A stretch of 64,000 bases of DNA, taken from positions 19,837,013-19,901,012 of the forward strand of contig NC_064758.1 in the NCBI RefSeq assembly GCF_011397635.1, given 5' to 3'. The stretch is from Epinephelus fuscoguttatus. Lineage: Eukaryota > Chordata > Actinopteri > Perciformes > Serranidae. Position numbers and translations under genes: made by a program. The notes under the pieces are model-generated. The model did not search any database and was not told where the DNA came from. It saw nothing but the letters and a program-made list of their open reading frames with translations. Below are positions 49,690-62,956 of the stretch, piece after piece (position 1 is the stretch's first letter; every line of letters starts with the position of its first letter).

Positions 49690-50905
49690 GGGCCTGCCAA
49701 CTGACATCTGCTGTGGGTTATACACTGACCATGGATAGGTATCTAACACAACCCATTGAAAGTGAAATGGTGAAACTTAAAATTTGGTTTGATGCAAATA
49801 AGTTATCATTAAATGTGATAAAAACTAAGTTCATGGTTTTTGCTAAAAGAAGTAAATTTCATTGTCCATTGATGGAATTAATATTGAGAAGGTATCAGAG
49901 TTTAAGTTTTTGGGAATCACAGTGGATGAAAATATGACATGGAAATCCCAGGTATCATATGTTAAAAAAAACTGTCAAAGAATATTTTTATTTTGAACAA
50001 AGTCAAGGATGTTTTAGACTGCAAAACAATGAGAATGTTGTACTGTTCACTTATACTGCCTTATCTGAGTTATTGTGCAGAAGTGTGGGGTAATACATAT
50101 ATGAGTAATATAAAACCTTTGTTCATATTGCAGAAAAGAGCAATCAGAATTATCCACAAAGTTAAATTTAGAGAACATACCAATAGTTTATTTATTAAAT
50201 CAGGGTTATTGAAGCTTACAGAGATAATAGAACTCCAGACATTACTAATTATTTTCAAAGCCAAAAACAGAGTTTTACCAGAAAACCTACAAAAGCTCTT
50301 TGTGTTCACTTCAGAAGATGAAAGTCATAGAAGAAGATTTGATTTTAAGCACCAAGTTGCTCGGACTACTTTAAAACAAATGTGTATTTCGGTTGTTGGT
50401 GTAAAAATATGGAATTCCCACTTACAGGATTTGAAAGGTTGTACAGATACTCATCAATTTAAAAAAATGTACAAATGCAAAAAAAAAAGTCAATATGCAC
50501 TTGAAATTTAAACTGGATGTTAATGATCAATTGATTTGAGCTGGTAAAAGTTTACTTGTATGGGGTATTTATTTATTTAATTTATTCCTTTGTATTTGTT
50601 TTGATTAATTGTTTTTGTTGTTATTATCAAAGTGTTGTTGGTGTTGGCTATTGAAAATCAACTGTATGTGATGTTAGACCATCTTTTCTTTTATTATTAA
50701 TTGTTCAAGTAGGGGACAGGCACATATAAGAATCTTTTTTCTTCTCGCTGTTCCTTTCCAATCATGGAGGTGTTGATTTGAAAATGTAGAGTGCATGTGC
50801 AAATTCTGTTGTCCACTTTTATGTGAGGAACAAACAAATAAACTAAACTAAACTAAGCTAAACTAAACTAAACTAAACTAAACTAAACTAAACTAAACTA
50901 AACCC
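49690..50905 (+). mobile_element. LINE remnant, C-terminal half, with (AACTA)n tail
   Basis: The frame near 49713 reads LKIWFDANKLSLNVIKTKFM, the segment just after the RT catalytic box. The frame 49993-50511 (172 codons, unbroken) reads MRMLYCSLILPYLSYCAEVW and LFILQKRAIRIIHKVKFREH, the post-RT region of Jockey/CR1-type fish LINEs. One frame shift lies between them. The 3' end is an array of AACTAAACTA from about 50841 to 50902, a tail typical of LINEs. It is 5'-truncated, as most LINE insertions are. Confidence 0.8.
50841..50902. repeat. (AACTA)n tandem array at a LINE 3' end
   Basis: About twelve 5 bp units, with a single AAGCT variant near the start. Confidence 0.95.
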
Positions 50906-53900
50906 TACTTCAAAAAATCCAAACTATCCCTTATACCATCAGAGCCGTCGTGACGTCTGAAATGCAGGCATCACAAACACAACTTCAGCTCTGGCCTCTT
51001 TGGCTCAAGAGCAGCAGCACAGATGTTCTTTGCTCCCCATTGCTCTCCTGGTATTGCGTCCACCTCAATTCGTTTTCATCTCAACATAAAGGGTAGAGGT
51101 GTGGTGCAGATGAGAGTCATGACTGAGAAAAAGTTATATAAAAGCCCGTGATTGGAATTAGATTGATGACACACTGCACCTGGAATTCGCAGTACTGTCG
51201 TACATTGCACCTATGGGCTACGTGCTCAAGCACAGATTTCCAGGCTGCTTCGAGGATGAGGTTTGTTTCAGAATCTTGAAGATAAATGTATTCCTGCCCC
51301 AGGGCATGAATTCGTAGGACTCCTCACCACAAAGGTAAGTCGTAGAGTGGAAAGTCTTTCAAAACATTCGAGTTGTTAAGCAGCTGAGAATCTAACCTGA
51401 AGGAACACAGTAACATGCAAACACTGGTTCAATCAGGTGCGGAATGTGAGGAGTGTTCGCGTTGGAGCTGTTGTTCACACTCAGTGACCTCAACTGTTGC
51501 TGTATTAAAATTATAATTAAAAAACTGTCAAACACTTAATTAAGGAACAGATGTTGTTTTGAGGTTTAAATATTATGTTGCACTTTCGGCACTCTAAAAA
51601 ATAGAAAGTAAGCTCTGGGAGCATAAACATCCAACTTCCAGGCACCAATCAAGATTTGGCAAACTTGTAGGTGGGTTGGTAAAGTCACTGTCTATCAAAT
51701 CTAAACAAACCACACCCGATCAGTCCTTGTGACGCAGAGTAGCTGTGTTTTATGTGCTAAACTCAAAATTTAAAATATGTAAATAATATTTTTTAACTTT
51801 GAAAGAAGATCTTGGTTGAATTTGTTTCCATATTTTAAGCTTATAAATATATGAAAGGAAAATATATGTCTGTTATTTGGAAGACTGGCGTTGACTCACA
51901 CGTCGAAGCCAAAAAACTGTGTGGATATTTTACACAGCAGGAGACACCGAGAAAAGAAAAAATGAGCTAATGACATTCGCAGTAGGTAACGTGCCCTCTG
52001 AAGTCCACCAGTAATGACCCTCACAGACCTGTCCCAGCAATTAAAGATGTTCTTTCTTCATGTGCTTCCCAACCTCAACATAACTATTAACCATAATGAC
52101 ACAATAGCAGCTTATATAACAAAGCACAACAAGTGGTAAATGTAACACATCAGCATCATTAAAAGTTTAGAGCTGAAAGTGAAAACATGTTTATTAACTG
52201 CAGAGTAAAAGTAAAATGTTTGTACTTGTATAAATCAGACTGTCTTGGATGGTGATTACTTTCTCATTTATCTGAATAGACTTGTCTGTCACAGCCTTAT
52301 TCGCTGATATGCCCATGGGGAATTCAGAAGTAAAGTGTATCAGTGCATGTTGTAGCATCACACCTGCTGCATGTCCATGTAATTATGTGTGAAGATTCCT
52401 CAAAGAATTTAACACTCTGAATTACTGATTTGTGGGCGTTTGGGCTTGATTAATGTTTGCCCCTAAGAGATTTACTTCTGCAACATATTTTGTATGGTCT
52501 ACCAAACCAGTGAAACCACTGTTCCATTTCACCTCAGCAGGACTTTTTCTATTTAAACTTTGAAGACATGACACACTATAACAGCTCAGAAAATAAACAG
52601 AATACAGCTGGAAAACTAGAGATGGAGACACGACCCTTCTTAATGGGTTTGAGTGGAGTCACGTGGAATGTTTGATTGATCCTCATGGAGTAAGAGAGGT
52701 GGAGTCGGACATAGGTTTAAGATCTTGAGGATGTTAAGGGACCCATGAACTGAGGAGCCAACTTCCTGGACAGTACAGGTGGTCAGCCAGACCTTCCTGC
52801 CAGAGAAGTAGTGTGGGGCAGGAATGCAACGACAGAGGACAAGGACCAGGGGACAGAGGACAAGTAGCAGAGCACTTTTAGACTGACAAAAGTACATTAC
52901 ACCATAAATGTTGCAAGAAAAGGCACAAATTGTTACTTAAAATGACACATTTTATGCTCCAAATTTTCTGGCAAAAACTCCCAAATCCACCATTATATAT
53001 GTGTCCCCCATTAAACCTATGCCCTTGAGTGTAAAAAAAGGCAGAGGGACTGCAGCAGCACTGGGGCTCGTGAGATAGGGGGGCCTCCAATAATGTGGGG
53101 GGCTGAGGTAGGGGCCCTTGCAAATGAATTAGATTGCACCCTCAGAAATATGCATGTGCTCTAAGAATAACTCATCTCCATCATGGTTTTCATTTATTTG
53201 GTAAAACAGTAGCAATCGATTACACAATTAAATGCTCATTTTCTTTATAAAGTATAGGCTGACTCACTGTAGCCTTTTTTTTACACAGAGATCACATGAT
53301 AGAGCCGCAACAAAGTCAATTCTTTATGCCTTTGTTTCTTTTACTCAGAACCAAACAACGGGGCATCATCCCACTCCCAAATGTGATTTTACATAGCATG
53401 TCATCATCGTGGAATCAAAAGAGCAGTGACAGGCGTTGCATATGACACAAGGGTGTCAGCTTCTTGTGTGACATATAACAATGGTTTATAAACAATAATA
53501 ATAGCATAACATGGTAATAACAATCGTTGAGCATCTCTGTTATATTGCAGCTTATCTCGTCCTCTTTTCAGAGGGTAAGGAGCTCCCTGACTTCATTGTT
53601 TTCTCAATTTTCAGCTCCTTCTTTGAGTTAGCCACTAACTGCTAGCAGCTACTTTTTAAATCTCCCGGCAGTGGATTGCATGCATAACACGTCGTTAAAA
53701 AGTTGCATCCTTGCTGCCCATGATCCCATCCTGCCAGTTGTCATCATGTTATATTATATTATATATATTATATTTCAACTAATGGTCATTTAAAAACAAA
53801 GAATAAGCTCACCAGCCTCAATGCTCAACAGTGACCTTCAGTAACCTAAAGTAAGCCTAACTAATGCAACATCAACCGCCTCAAACCAGTTGTCTCTTTG

Positions 53901-54632
53901 ATTACAACAAATTGAATAAGAAATACAGCATGCTTGTCATAAAATGCTTCACACAAATTCAGTCATGAGGACCAGGCTGCCAGGTTTTCCCAACTCCTGA
54001 CACTTTAGGGCCATGGTCTTTTCGACCTCTCTTTTTGGACGCTGAGTCCAGAGCTGTCTTTGAGCATGTTTGCTCTTCACAGATGGAAATCTGAAAAACT
54101 TGCACCATTCTCCACTCTTTATTGTCTTTATTGTTACCCAGCACCCTATACACAACAAAACTTAATCATCTTTTTCCTGTTCTTCTTGCTCAGCACTGTA
54201 TGTTATGCAGCTGCTTTTAACGTGGAAGTTATGGTAAACAAATATTGTGGTTTCGTCTATAAAAATGATAAATAAATTACAAATAAACCCCTTTACAATT
54301 AAATGATTAGTTTCTTATTTCTTTTGTATTAGTATTTTTGTCATATGTAGACATGCAGGGATGATTAATGGGTAATATAATAATATCATTATATATTATA
54401 AGTTTCTATTTGATCATGTGAGGAGACTATACAATATATGGTTGCTAGTTTAGGTGTACAATCTGTCAAGACTGACAAGCCGAGAAAATCTGCAAGGCAA
54501 GTGAGCAGTCATGCCTTTCTGACGAAAAAGCTGCAGAAAGAAAAGACAAGAAAAAAAAATCAGGAGGAGAAGGTGGCAAAGCTCCCTAAAATAGATTCCT
54601 TTTTTTTTTTTTAATTATAAACAGTCGCCAGT

Positions 54633-54633
<1 letters not shown>
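50906..54633. other. Non-coding stretch, no gene recognised
   Basis: AT-rich, no frame over 90 codons and no recognisable exon. A (TATAT)n-like patch lies near 53745-53775 and a poly(T) run at 54600-54612. Confidence 0.4.

Positions 54634-54667
<34 letters not shown>
54634..54667. repeat. (GT)n microsatellite
   Basis: About 34 bp of uninterrupted GT dinucleotides after a single GTG. Confidence 0.97.
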
Positions 54668-54668
<1 letters not shown>

Positions 54669-54929
54669 ATAACAAGTACCTAGCATGCACTGGGGCCCTT
54701 TCATAACTACCTCACACCTCCCAGTGGGTGCACCGGAAGGGGGAGAGTCATGTGGCAGAGCTGGGAAGAGTGATGGGGCATATTCCGTGCATAGCAGTTG
54801 TTTGGACATGGATTAGGGATTGCAAGATGAAAGACAGTTTAGAGCACACTCCGTCTCTTCGTTCTTTATCTGTCTGTTAAGAATGGCCAAGAAAGGTGAG
54901 CATGGCGGCAGCTGAAGAAGGTCAACCTG

Positions 54930-55640
54930 TCATAGAAAATACTGATGCCCTTCGACACTGCCATCCATGAGTCCAGCCACACCTCCTTCAGCACCATCTA
55001 GTATGCTGTTACCAAAGCCAAGGGCAACATCAGACAGCATTTTATGTGATTGACTGCACTCTACTGTCCCTCCAAGAAACTCGCACTTCTTGGCCTTGAC
55101 AAAAAAATGTGTTCTCCACAAGCCTCTGAAGAACACACTGCACATGCTGCATGTGCTCCTGCCTGGATTTGGAGAAGATGAAGATATCATGGAGGTAGAA
55201 AACCAAAGAACATTGTTAACCAGAGTCTGGAGCTTGGAAAACAGCAGGAGTGAGACCAAGAGGCATGACCAAATGTTCTTAATGACTGTTGGGAATGTTG
55301 AAAGTAGTTTTCTACTCATCGCCCTCCATCATGTGCAAAAGGTGATATGTGGTCCTGAGGTCGGGTTTGGGAGAGATGGTGGATCTTGTCACAATTAAAA
55401 GGCAGAGGAGATGAGTGGGAGAGGGTGACCATTAATAATGATGTCACTTACACCTTGATAGTTGATACAGGGCCGGGGGACCTCAATGGTCTATGTTTCT
55501 GGAGGGGGACAGGGAGAAGAAGGGAGGTTGATGGCGCAGTCGTAGGGTTGATGAGGAAGTAAAGAGGGGGCTTGAGCCTTATTGTAAACCTCCTTCAGCT
55601 CCATGTACCCCGGGAGAACTCCAAAGAGGTTGGGGAATTG
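54930..55640 (-). mobile_element. Decayed Ty3/gypsy LTR-retrotransposon polymerase fragment
   Basis: Minus-strand frames, read piecewise, carry the order of Ty3/gypsy reverse transcriptase: a degenerate HLVMPLGLT-PAVFQA segment, then YLHDIFIFSKSRQEHMQHV (where active elements have YLDDIL), QRL-EN-FF, and KKCEF. The catalytic YLDD reads YLHD and the frame shifts at least twice. No LTR pair was identified with confidence. Ends are approximate. Confidence 0.7.
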
Positions 55641-56884
55641 GGAACTGTACTATAACGGCTCTGAAAAAAGAAAAGCAGAGAATAGACAAGCATGAACCCA
55701 AAAGTGAGAGTCACAGACAGGTAGGTCAGATAAATGTCCCTGTTTCGTCAGTTCAAAAAGGCAGACAAGGGTCAAAACCAGACAGATAGTCAGATCAATG
55801 AAAACAAAATCTAATGAAGGATGAAGCAGAGAATCATCAAACTGTGTGACAGGCAGTAGATCAGGCTGGGAGAATCAAACAGGCATAATAACACTGGAAA
55901 GCTAGCCAGATGCACACTAGACAGTCTGTCAAGGACAGAGTGGATATGGATTGGTATATATACTGCAAGACGAAAGAAAAAATCTGAGAAATGGGGAGCC
56001 GAATTAGTCAAATAGGGGAATAGGGGCAAAGGGGTTAATGCTGGGCAGAAGGAAGTGGCTCGATCTGTAATGACAGGCAGAGTTATTGACAGGTAGACAC
56101 AGAGCAAGTGGGCAAATGAATGATTAGGACGTGGCTATAGCTGTGAGAGATCCCCATTTTTGTTACAGATTTCACAATTTTGTGCAAGAATGCTAACAGC
56201 TATGGTCGTGTGCAGTGGTGACATCACTGCAGGTGCAGTGTTTTTACTGTGCGTGAGAGTGACAGGACATACTGGTTATGTGGTTATGTTTAAATACAAC
56301 TTGGGAGCACTACACGGTGTGTTGGCTGTATGATTACCTGCTGGGTTTATGTCTACTCTCATTACCTTTGATGCTTTGGGATGTGCGTCTTCATCTTCAT
56401 GCTTCTTATAAATCTCCTAACCTGAAGCCTCATTCTGTAATAATAGTATCCAGACAGCTCCTGTTAAACACAGGACAACTGGGGAGATAAAAAGAGATCA
56501 GACGTTTTATTGGTGCATAAAAATCTTCCAGATGATCACTTCATTTGTCTGTTGTCTGGATATTTTTGTCAGAATTTATATTGGCACCGTTGACAAGCCT
56601 CAAGGACATATTTAACTGTCAGACTGATGACGTGATTAGGTTTAAGAGCACATTGCACAATAAATCTATTCACACCTCTTGGTGTCAAGGTTATTAACAG
56701 ATTGTAGCATCTATCTTACAAAATTGTTCCTTGTGCTCGACAAAAAAAGTACAAAGTCAAACATTTGGGAACACTCGACAAAACTGCCAATAAATTTTTT
56801 TGTGTATTTTACTAACAGGTACCGTGCAATGCCTCTTCACTTAGGGTGTAAGTTTGTCATATTTAATATTATAACTCACCAGCT
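55641..56884. other. Non-coding stretch, possible flank of the Ty3/gypsy remnant
   Basis: At 55680-55980, phrases such as AGGTCAGATAAATGTCC and GGCAGACAAGGGTCAAAACC resemble the repetitive text around fish gypsy-type elements, but no repeat pair could be set. Nothing else recognised. Confidence 0.35.
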
Positions 56885-57160
56885 CCCATGAATGGATTAC
56901 TGAATGGGCCTACCAGGCACAGGTCCAGGAGCCCAAAATGTCAGGGGTCCCACTGGCCTTCACCTGCAATATGTTACCTTGAATCAAGGAAGAGACTCAA
57001 AAAGACCACAAGGAAATTCAAAGAGACTACAGTGAGATGCAAAGGGTCTGCAAACAGCCACAAATTAACTTCAAAAATGGACAGAATAACCAGAAAGACA
57101 CGCAAAATTACTACAAGACACAAAATGACAGAAAATCAAGTCAAAGAGACACAAAACCAT
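56885..57160 (-). repeat. Dispersed repeat with internal minisatellite, copy C (inverted)
   Basis: Starts with GGATTACTGAATGGGCC and CCAGGCACAGGTCC, the inverse of the right end seen at 25720-25763 and 33560-33600. It goes on into the inverse array (CAAAGAGACTAC, CACAAAATGACAGAAAATC). The array is cut off near 57160, where the 540 bp-family copy starts. Confidence 0.75.
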
Positions 57161-57164
57161 GAAA

Positions 57165-57545
57165 AGCAACACATTCTCACATCGACATCGACGTTTGGTC
57201 ATGGACTTTCCACGTGCAGATACAACGTGAAAGGTACCCTGGGTGTGTTGGTTGTTGAAGATGTACCATTTGCATACAATCTCTTTCAAAATAAACACAC
57301 AACGTTAGCACAAGCCCGCAAATTGAAGTTTTTTTCCTTCAACAACTAATACACGGTTGGGTTTATAAAAAAAGAACAGAGTTTGGCTGTAGAATCTTGC
57401 AGGCATGAACACCACTCTCCTGGATGAAAGTCAGTGTTTGTTGGACCCATCCACCACCCCTCCCACACCATTTGGACTTTTGCTACTTTAACTTTTGTTC
57501 TTGTGAACACTGGATGGTTGCCGACGGTACGGTACTGGTAAACAG
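57165..57545 (+). mobile_element. Dispersed repeat, about 540 bp family, copy 2
   Basis: AAAGCAACACATTCTCAC, GGACTTTCCACG, AAGGTACCCTGGGTG, TTTTTTTCCTTCAACAACTA and CCCATCCACCACCC follow in the same order and strand as in copy 1. About 100 bp around the CTGTTACATGCATTGTC block are missing. The right end decays after GGATGGTTGCCG. Confidence 0.75.
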
Positions 57546-57779
57546 TCCCAAACAGATGGCAACAATGACATCTTGCAGTACCTTTTGGTGTAACATATTT
57601 GATGATTGTGATGCACTACCAAAAGGTAACATGGATGAATCAGCAGGCAAGCTACACCTGTGCTCCAGGGATTATTTATAATGCAAGATGTCTTTTACTT
57701 CATTGTATGATTTGGAAAAAGAACAAGTGAAGTAATAGGCCTATATTTTCAAAAACTTACTCCTAGTAGGCACATTCAT
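57546..57779. other. Non-coding
   Basis: Nothing recognised. An 85-codon frame that overlaps here is made of repeat sequence. Confidence 0.4.
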
Positions 57780-57945
57780 CCAGCAATGTAACTACTAAGT
57801 ACAATATTTCTCTCGTAACTTTAGTGCAGATGCAAAAACTTACCTAAAATGGAAATACTCAAGTACAATCACAAGTGCCTCAAAATAGAACTTAATACAT
57901 TTCTTGAATAAATGTAGTTAGTTACGTTTTGCCATGTGGTCACAA
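57780..57945. repeat. Fragment of a fish dispersed repeat (ACTCAAGTA-type)
   Basis: ATACTCAAGTACAATCACAA, then CTTGAATAAATGTAGTTAGT and TACGTTTTGCC resemble a very common fish repeat end (CTTGAGTAAATGTACTTAGT then TAC and CCACC). It is short and diverged. Confidence 0.5.
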
Positions 57946-60341
57946 ACAAAGTGGTGGACAGAGAGACCAACATGCTATCCTTGAAGCCACGCAGCTAGCG
58001 ATGTTGGATACCTTCAGCACAGTGCTCTCTTAACACTCCAAATATGTTAATGTGATGTTCAGGGTCATGTGCCTAATGTCCACTTTACATGGATGCTCAG
58101 AACATAGCATGAACGCTAGAGCGAAGTGCGACCTTGGCTTCAAACAGGTCACGAAGTGTTGTGTCACTCTCATTGAGTGTCAATGCCCTCTGCACCTGTA
58201 CTGGACTGTTGGGGATTTGTTTATTAGTTTATATTCACTCATTCCCATTCGGCGGTCACAGGGACTTACAGTAAAGATTAGCAGAAGAAGACGACACTAG
58301 GACATTTCCTGGAAACCTGTTTAAAGACACAAACATGTTACAAGTCATATTTGCTGTAGCTGGAGGCTGCTACCTGTAGAGTCGTCTGGTTTGACTCCAC
58401 ACATGGAGAGCATCTGGAGGCCATGCATTTGAGTTAAAGGACTGAATGAAAGGTGGACTGATTTAGATGCGTGTAGCTCAGCAGCTGATTTTGTCCAGAC
58501 AAATACCCTGGTTGTCTGTCATTATCCTCAGTCTTATCTGACTCTTGTAATTTCTGTCTACTTACAGTATAACTTACAAAACACAAGTTTCAGGCAGAGT
58601 TTTGCTAGAGGTTTGGATATCACATCTCAGACATCTCTAACAGCTGTCAGGGTGCCGGTAACAGCACAAACCATCTGTCACTGTTTTGATTTCTTTAGGT
58701 TTTTTGCTACGATATTGTGGTTTACTGAAATATTGAATGAATGAGACCTGTGTTTCATGCGTCACAACATTTTCTTATGACTTTAACAGATTTCTCTCTG
58801 TGGTGCACAGTAAAGAAATAAGATATGGAATTCTATGCATCTTTACTTGAATTTTATCAGCTAATCACAATTTCTGCAAGACTGTGAATTGATTTATAAG
58901 TACATTTTACACCCTAATGCTTATATATCAGACCAGGGGTGTCACACTACAGTATGTCTCTGCCAGGTGAAAGCCTGGAGGGGATCATGTGTTTGGTCGT
59001 GTGTATGCATGTTTTTGAGTGTGTGTTTCCTTCCGTGCGCAGCTAATCTTGAATACTATTAGACCAGTCAGCCTATTATTTTGTGTGCACATTTATGAAT
59101 GTATGCTCAAGGATTTCTCGTCATTTTTTTTTAATTCAAATTAGTTGAAAAAAACCTGTTTTATTGACTATTTTATACCGTCATTGACAGCTGACTCCTG
59201 ACTCCTCTAAACTGGCCGGTAGCCAAGCCTTACTGTCTTGCAGGCCACATTTTGGATTTTGTGTGGCTCATCTATGGAAATGTTTGGCATCATGATCCAC
59301 TGGTGAGGCATGTTACAAAATGAATAAATCTCGTTTTTTGTTACCTTCACCACCATCTTGACTGTAAGGAAGATAGGAAAGACAATTCCACCGGGCACAG
59401 CTCTCCATGGTTCAACTGCGAACTGCTGTCGGAAGCAAAGGGTTTTGCCTGCCGAATTTTGTAGACTTACAGAATTTGTCATTTGGTCATTTTTCCTTGA
59501 TATGTGTACGTCTACTTTATGTAAGGAGGCAGGGTACATCGTTAAATGGTTTATTTTTAGGTCCAGTTTAATTGACTTCACTGTTGTGTCCTACTTAGTT
59601 GCAGGCCCCCAGGAATACAGCTCAGCCTTGGATGCAATTTTTCCCAGTGGCCACTTGCTGTATTGCAGCAAAGAAAAAAAAAATCCCCACAGCTCACCAT
59701 TGTGAAAGAGATCTGTTTAACCGTTGACAGGACATTAAACTGCAAGACTCTTTCTATCATGAATTTTCATCCATGAAGGCTTAATATTTGTAAAACTTTC
59801 CCCAAGCTGAGAAAAGTGATTTTAAAATTTATGTCTACGAGCCTATGAGCTGAGCAGGAAACACAACTGCGCATTTTCAGGGGCCCCATACTGTAGAGAA
59901 ACCTGGGAGCTTGAATTTCTTCAGCATGTTAGCCAGGCGAGCAGTTCCTTAAGACTGACTTGGCGCCATCTTGGAATCCTATATCTGGATATGATTTTAT
60001 ATCATATCAAGTCCAGTTAGGCCATGGCTCAGTGAAAACTAGACGAGACACATAATTTTCATAGCTTTTGGGAGCTTCTTAAAACAACAGATGGATTTTC
60101 AAGAACTGTCTAGAGTGGCTAACATCACCCAAGGGAACCGCCTGGCCGCCTGCACTTATTGTACACTTTTGTACAGTCATGGTTACAGACCCTCCATCTC
60201 CCTGCGCTCGTATTTGGAGTGTAATTCTTTTGGCAAAAAATAGATAAAATGTACAATAAACCATGTTAAAGATAGATTAAATGGGATGTTAACACTGAAG
60301 CTCTGGTCAAACGTGGACAGCAGAGGACTCATCTCCTTCGA
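57946..60341. other. Non-coding stretch, no gene recognised
   Basis: Frames of 115-124 codons near 59207-59705 on opposite strands overlap each other and have no recognisable domain. The region 59350-59990 has the feel of an old repeat (for example GGCCCCATACTGTAGAGAAA and GACTTGGCGCCATCTTGGAA), but I cannot define it. Confidence 0.4.
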
Positions 60342-61000
60342 ATGTTAAATTCTTTTTCTGTCAGTCCAGTGATTCTTTGTCGTTTTTATCAGTCCTTCAT
60401 TGAAAGCCTTTTGACTTATTCTTTTATCTGTTGGTTCAACAACCTGTCACTCAGGGACAAGAATAGGCTGAACAGAGTTGTGAAAATTTGTTCCAAGATT
60501 ATCGGACTTAAGCAGAGAGACCTAGGTCCTCTATGGGAGCAACAGGTTCTGAGGAAGTCACATAGCATTCTAAGTACTTCCGGGCATGTTTTAGCAAGTG
60601 AATTTTCACTATTGCCTTCAGGGCGTCGTTATGCCCAACCTACTTGTAAGGGTAATCGCTTTTCCAAGTCTTTCATCCCCTCTGCTGTCCGATTGTTAAA
60701 CACATCCTTATGAATTGTATTGTGTGTATTGTGCATTGTGCATTGGGTACTGTGTACCTCTATGTATTTTTATCATCCGGTATTGCCAGTATTGATTACT
60801 TTTTTAATGAACATATTTATTGGTATTTTCTTCACATTTTAATGTAATTCATCATGGCGACTAACAAAATTTGCACACAACTTTTAATTTTCTTTCTATG
60901 TTCTATGTGTTGTGTGTGTGTTGTTGTGCGAGCTGTCAAATGAAATTGCCCTTTAGGGGATTAATAAAGTTGTCTTGAGTCTTGAGTCTTGAAGATTTGA
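60342..61000 (+). mobile_element. L2-like LINE 3' end
   Basis: The frame at 60342-60713 reads LCRFYQSFIESLLTYSFICW, LRDKNRLNRVVKICSKIIGL, then LLPSGRRYAQPTCKGNRFSK and SFIPSAVRLLNTS. This is the C-terminal end of L2-type fish LINE proteins, and here it is unbroken to its stop. The 3' UTR ends with GGGGATTAATAAAGTTGTCT and a short (CTTGAGT)n tail at 60972-60992. 5'-truncated. Confidence 0.8.
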
Positions 61001-61146
61001 ATGAAAGTTTTTTATTAAAAATTATTTATAGCAATGACGATATTGTAACCGTGAATGTCTTGCCAGCCTTCTATCAGTCTATAAGCATTCAATAGTGAGA
61101 TTTTTAAATAGACTCAAGACTTTTCTAATGTTTAATTAAAATTGGA

Positions 61147-61154
61147 CACACACA

Positions 61155-61215
<61 letters not shown>
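61147..61215. repeat. (CA)n microsatellite
   Basis: About 68 bp of CA dinucleotides with one CAGA interruption near the start. Confidence 0.97.
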
Positions 61216-61217
<2 letters not shown>

Positions 61218-62956
61218 TAAAACTATTAGTTCCCTTTATCAGCCTTTGATATGACCTTTAATAGTTCCAACAATCAGTGACAGCATGCACTTACTGAACA
61301 CATTTCAGCCCATTTGATGCCTTTTAGCAGATTAATCAAGCATTCAGTAAAGTGACAAAGCAACTTCTCATCTCATCAAGTGAAAAATGCCTCTCAATTT
61401 CTAGGTCAAAGACGCGCGGAAAGAGTACAAGTGGATGCATAACTTGGAAACTGAGCAGAATACCTGCTCCTACCACACTTACTTTTATTGCTTCAGTACA
61501 CATTGCCAAAATATGTTCATCTCAATCATTGCCTCTGAGTTTGAGGGCTGTCCCTGGGGTTACATAAAGCAGGTGGAATTCCTAATTTTCCATTTTTCTG
61601 TCTAGTATTTTATCCAATCCTCGCCTGGGTTAGACTTGGCATAGAGGAAGAGTTGAACTCTATCCGTGTCCAGGTTGTATTCAGTGAAACGGGGCAGGAA
61701 CAGCAGATGTGTTAAGCACAGTTTGATCCTACTGAGCCTAAGCGGAGCCCTCTATTCTCTTACCACATCCTTATGAATCAAGTGGTTTCACTGAATAATG
61801 TAAAAATCATTTTCCTCTATAGCACTGACAACAGGGCATTTAAGTCAATTAAGTTCAGCAGATTGTGGTTTAATTTAATCATTGTCAGCAACACGAGCAC
61901 TTTACTTTCTGTTTTTATCCATTAAGCTCAGTTTATGGCGGATGGATGAAATTCTTGAGAGCTCACGTCTTCCAGTAATACAAGCCAGAGAAGCCACGTA
62001 CAGATTTCAAAATGCTTACATAGCTCTATAGGAGCACAATATTTCACTGAGATCCAGATGTTAAATGTATCTGCCTGTATGGCCATGGAAAGAAGCCATG
62101 ATGCTCGCTGTGCTTTTGGCCCGGCCTAAACTGAACAAAGCCCCGGTGGAGAGGGGTCACACTAAGTTATCGGGTTGGTGGTCTGGGTATGAAGACATAC
62201 TGCAGTGTCTCATAATATACAGCCTGTCAGACGAGGAAATGACAATCAGCATGTTTGGGAGACACGTGTGAGGTCGGGGTAAAATAAAGCATTCTCACTG
62301 ATAAGACATCTGACCACACTCATACTACGCACACACATACCTCATACTTCACTCATGGCCCCATTAGACCAACAAGCTGATGACACATCCTCAAGCAATG
62401 ATTTATGAGTACATTTAGGGTAGAAATCCATCATTATAATGTACATATTTTGAGTGTGTTTGGAGCATAAATTCTGAGAAGGTTAAATGATTACTCAGAG
62501 TAACACATTTCAACAAGCGAGACCAGGTGAATGAAATAAAGATGATTGTTCAGTACAGATTGGAAGTGTACAGAGTAACAGATGATGTGATGAATATATT
62601 TTGACAGAAAGTGTTTGGAGCTTGGACACCTGAGGGAGATTTGTTTGTGCCGCATCTGAGCAACAGCAAGATAAAGCCCCCATGGAGTCCAGACACTGGT
62701 GGTCCTGGTGGCTGATGACTCTGAGACTGAAGGCCAATGAAGCTGATAAATCTGCGACTCAGTGTTCTACGAGACTCAGCAGTGATGGGAAGGTGGAGGA
62801 TATGCACAACTGCAACATGAGAGAACTACGAGCAGAAAGGGAACCATATTTAAAACAAGAAGCAGTGAGATGATAACACCTCGTCTCAGTCCGAAATCGT
62901 CTAAATCCGGCGCTTGGGCAGTGACTTGCGGTGTCAGAAACCAACGAAAAAAAGGC
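61216..62956. other. Non-coding stretch, no gene recognised
   Basis: No frame above 90 codons and no recognised repeat up to about 62950. It has no repeat that I know, so parts of it may be unique sequence. Confidence 0.4.

Noticed and set aside
59207-59705. Overlapping frames of 124 and 115 codons on opposite strands
   Set aside because: They are mirror shadows of each other with no domain, in what looks like old repeat DNA.
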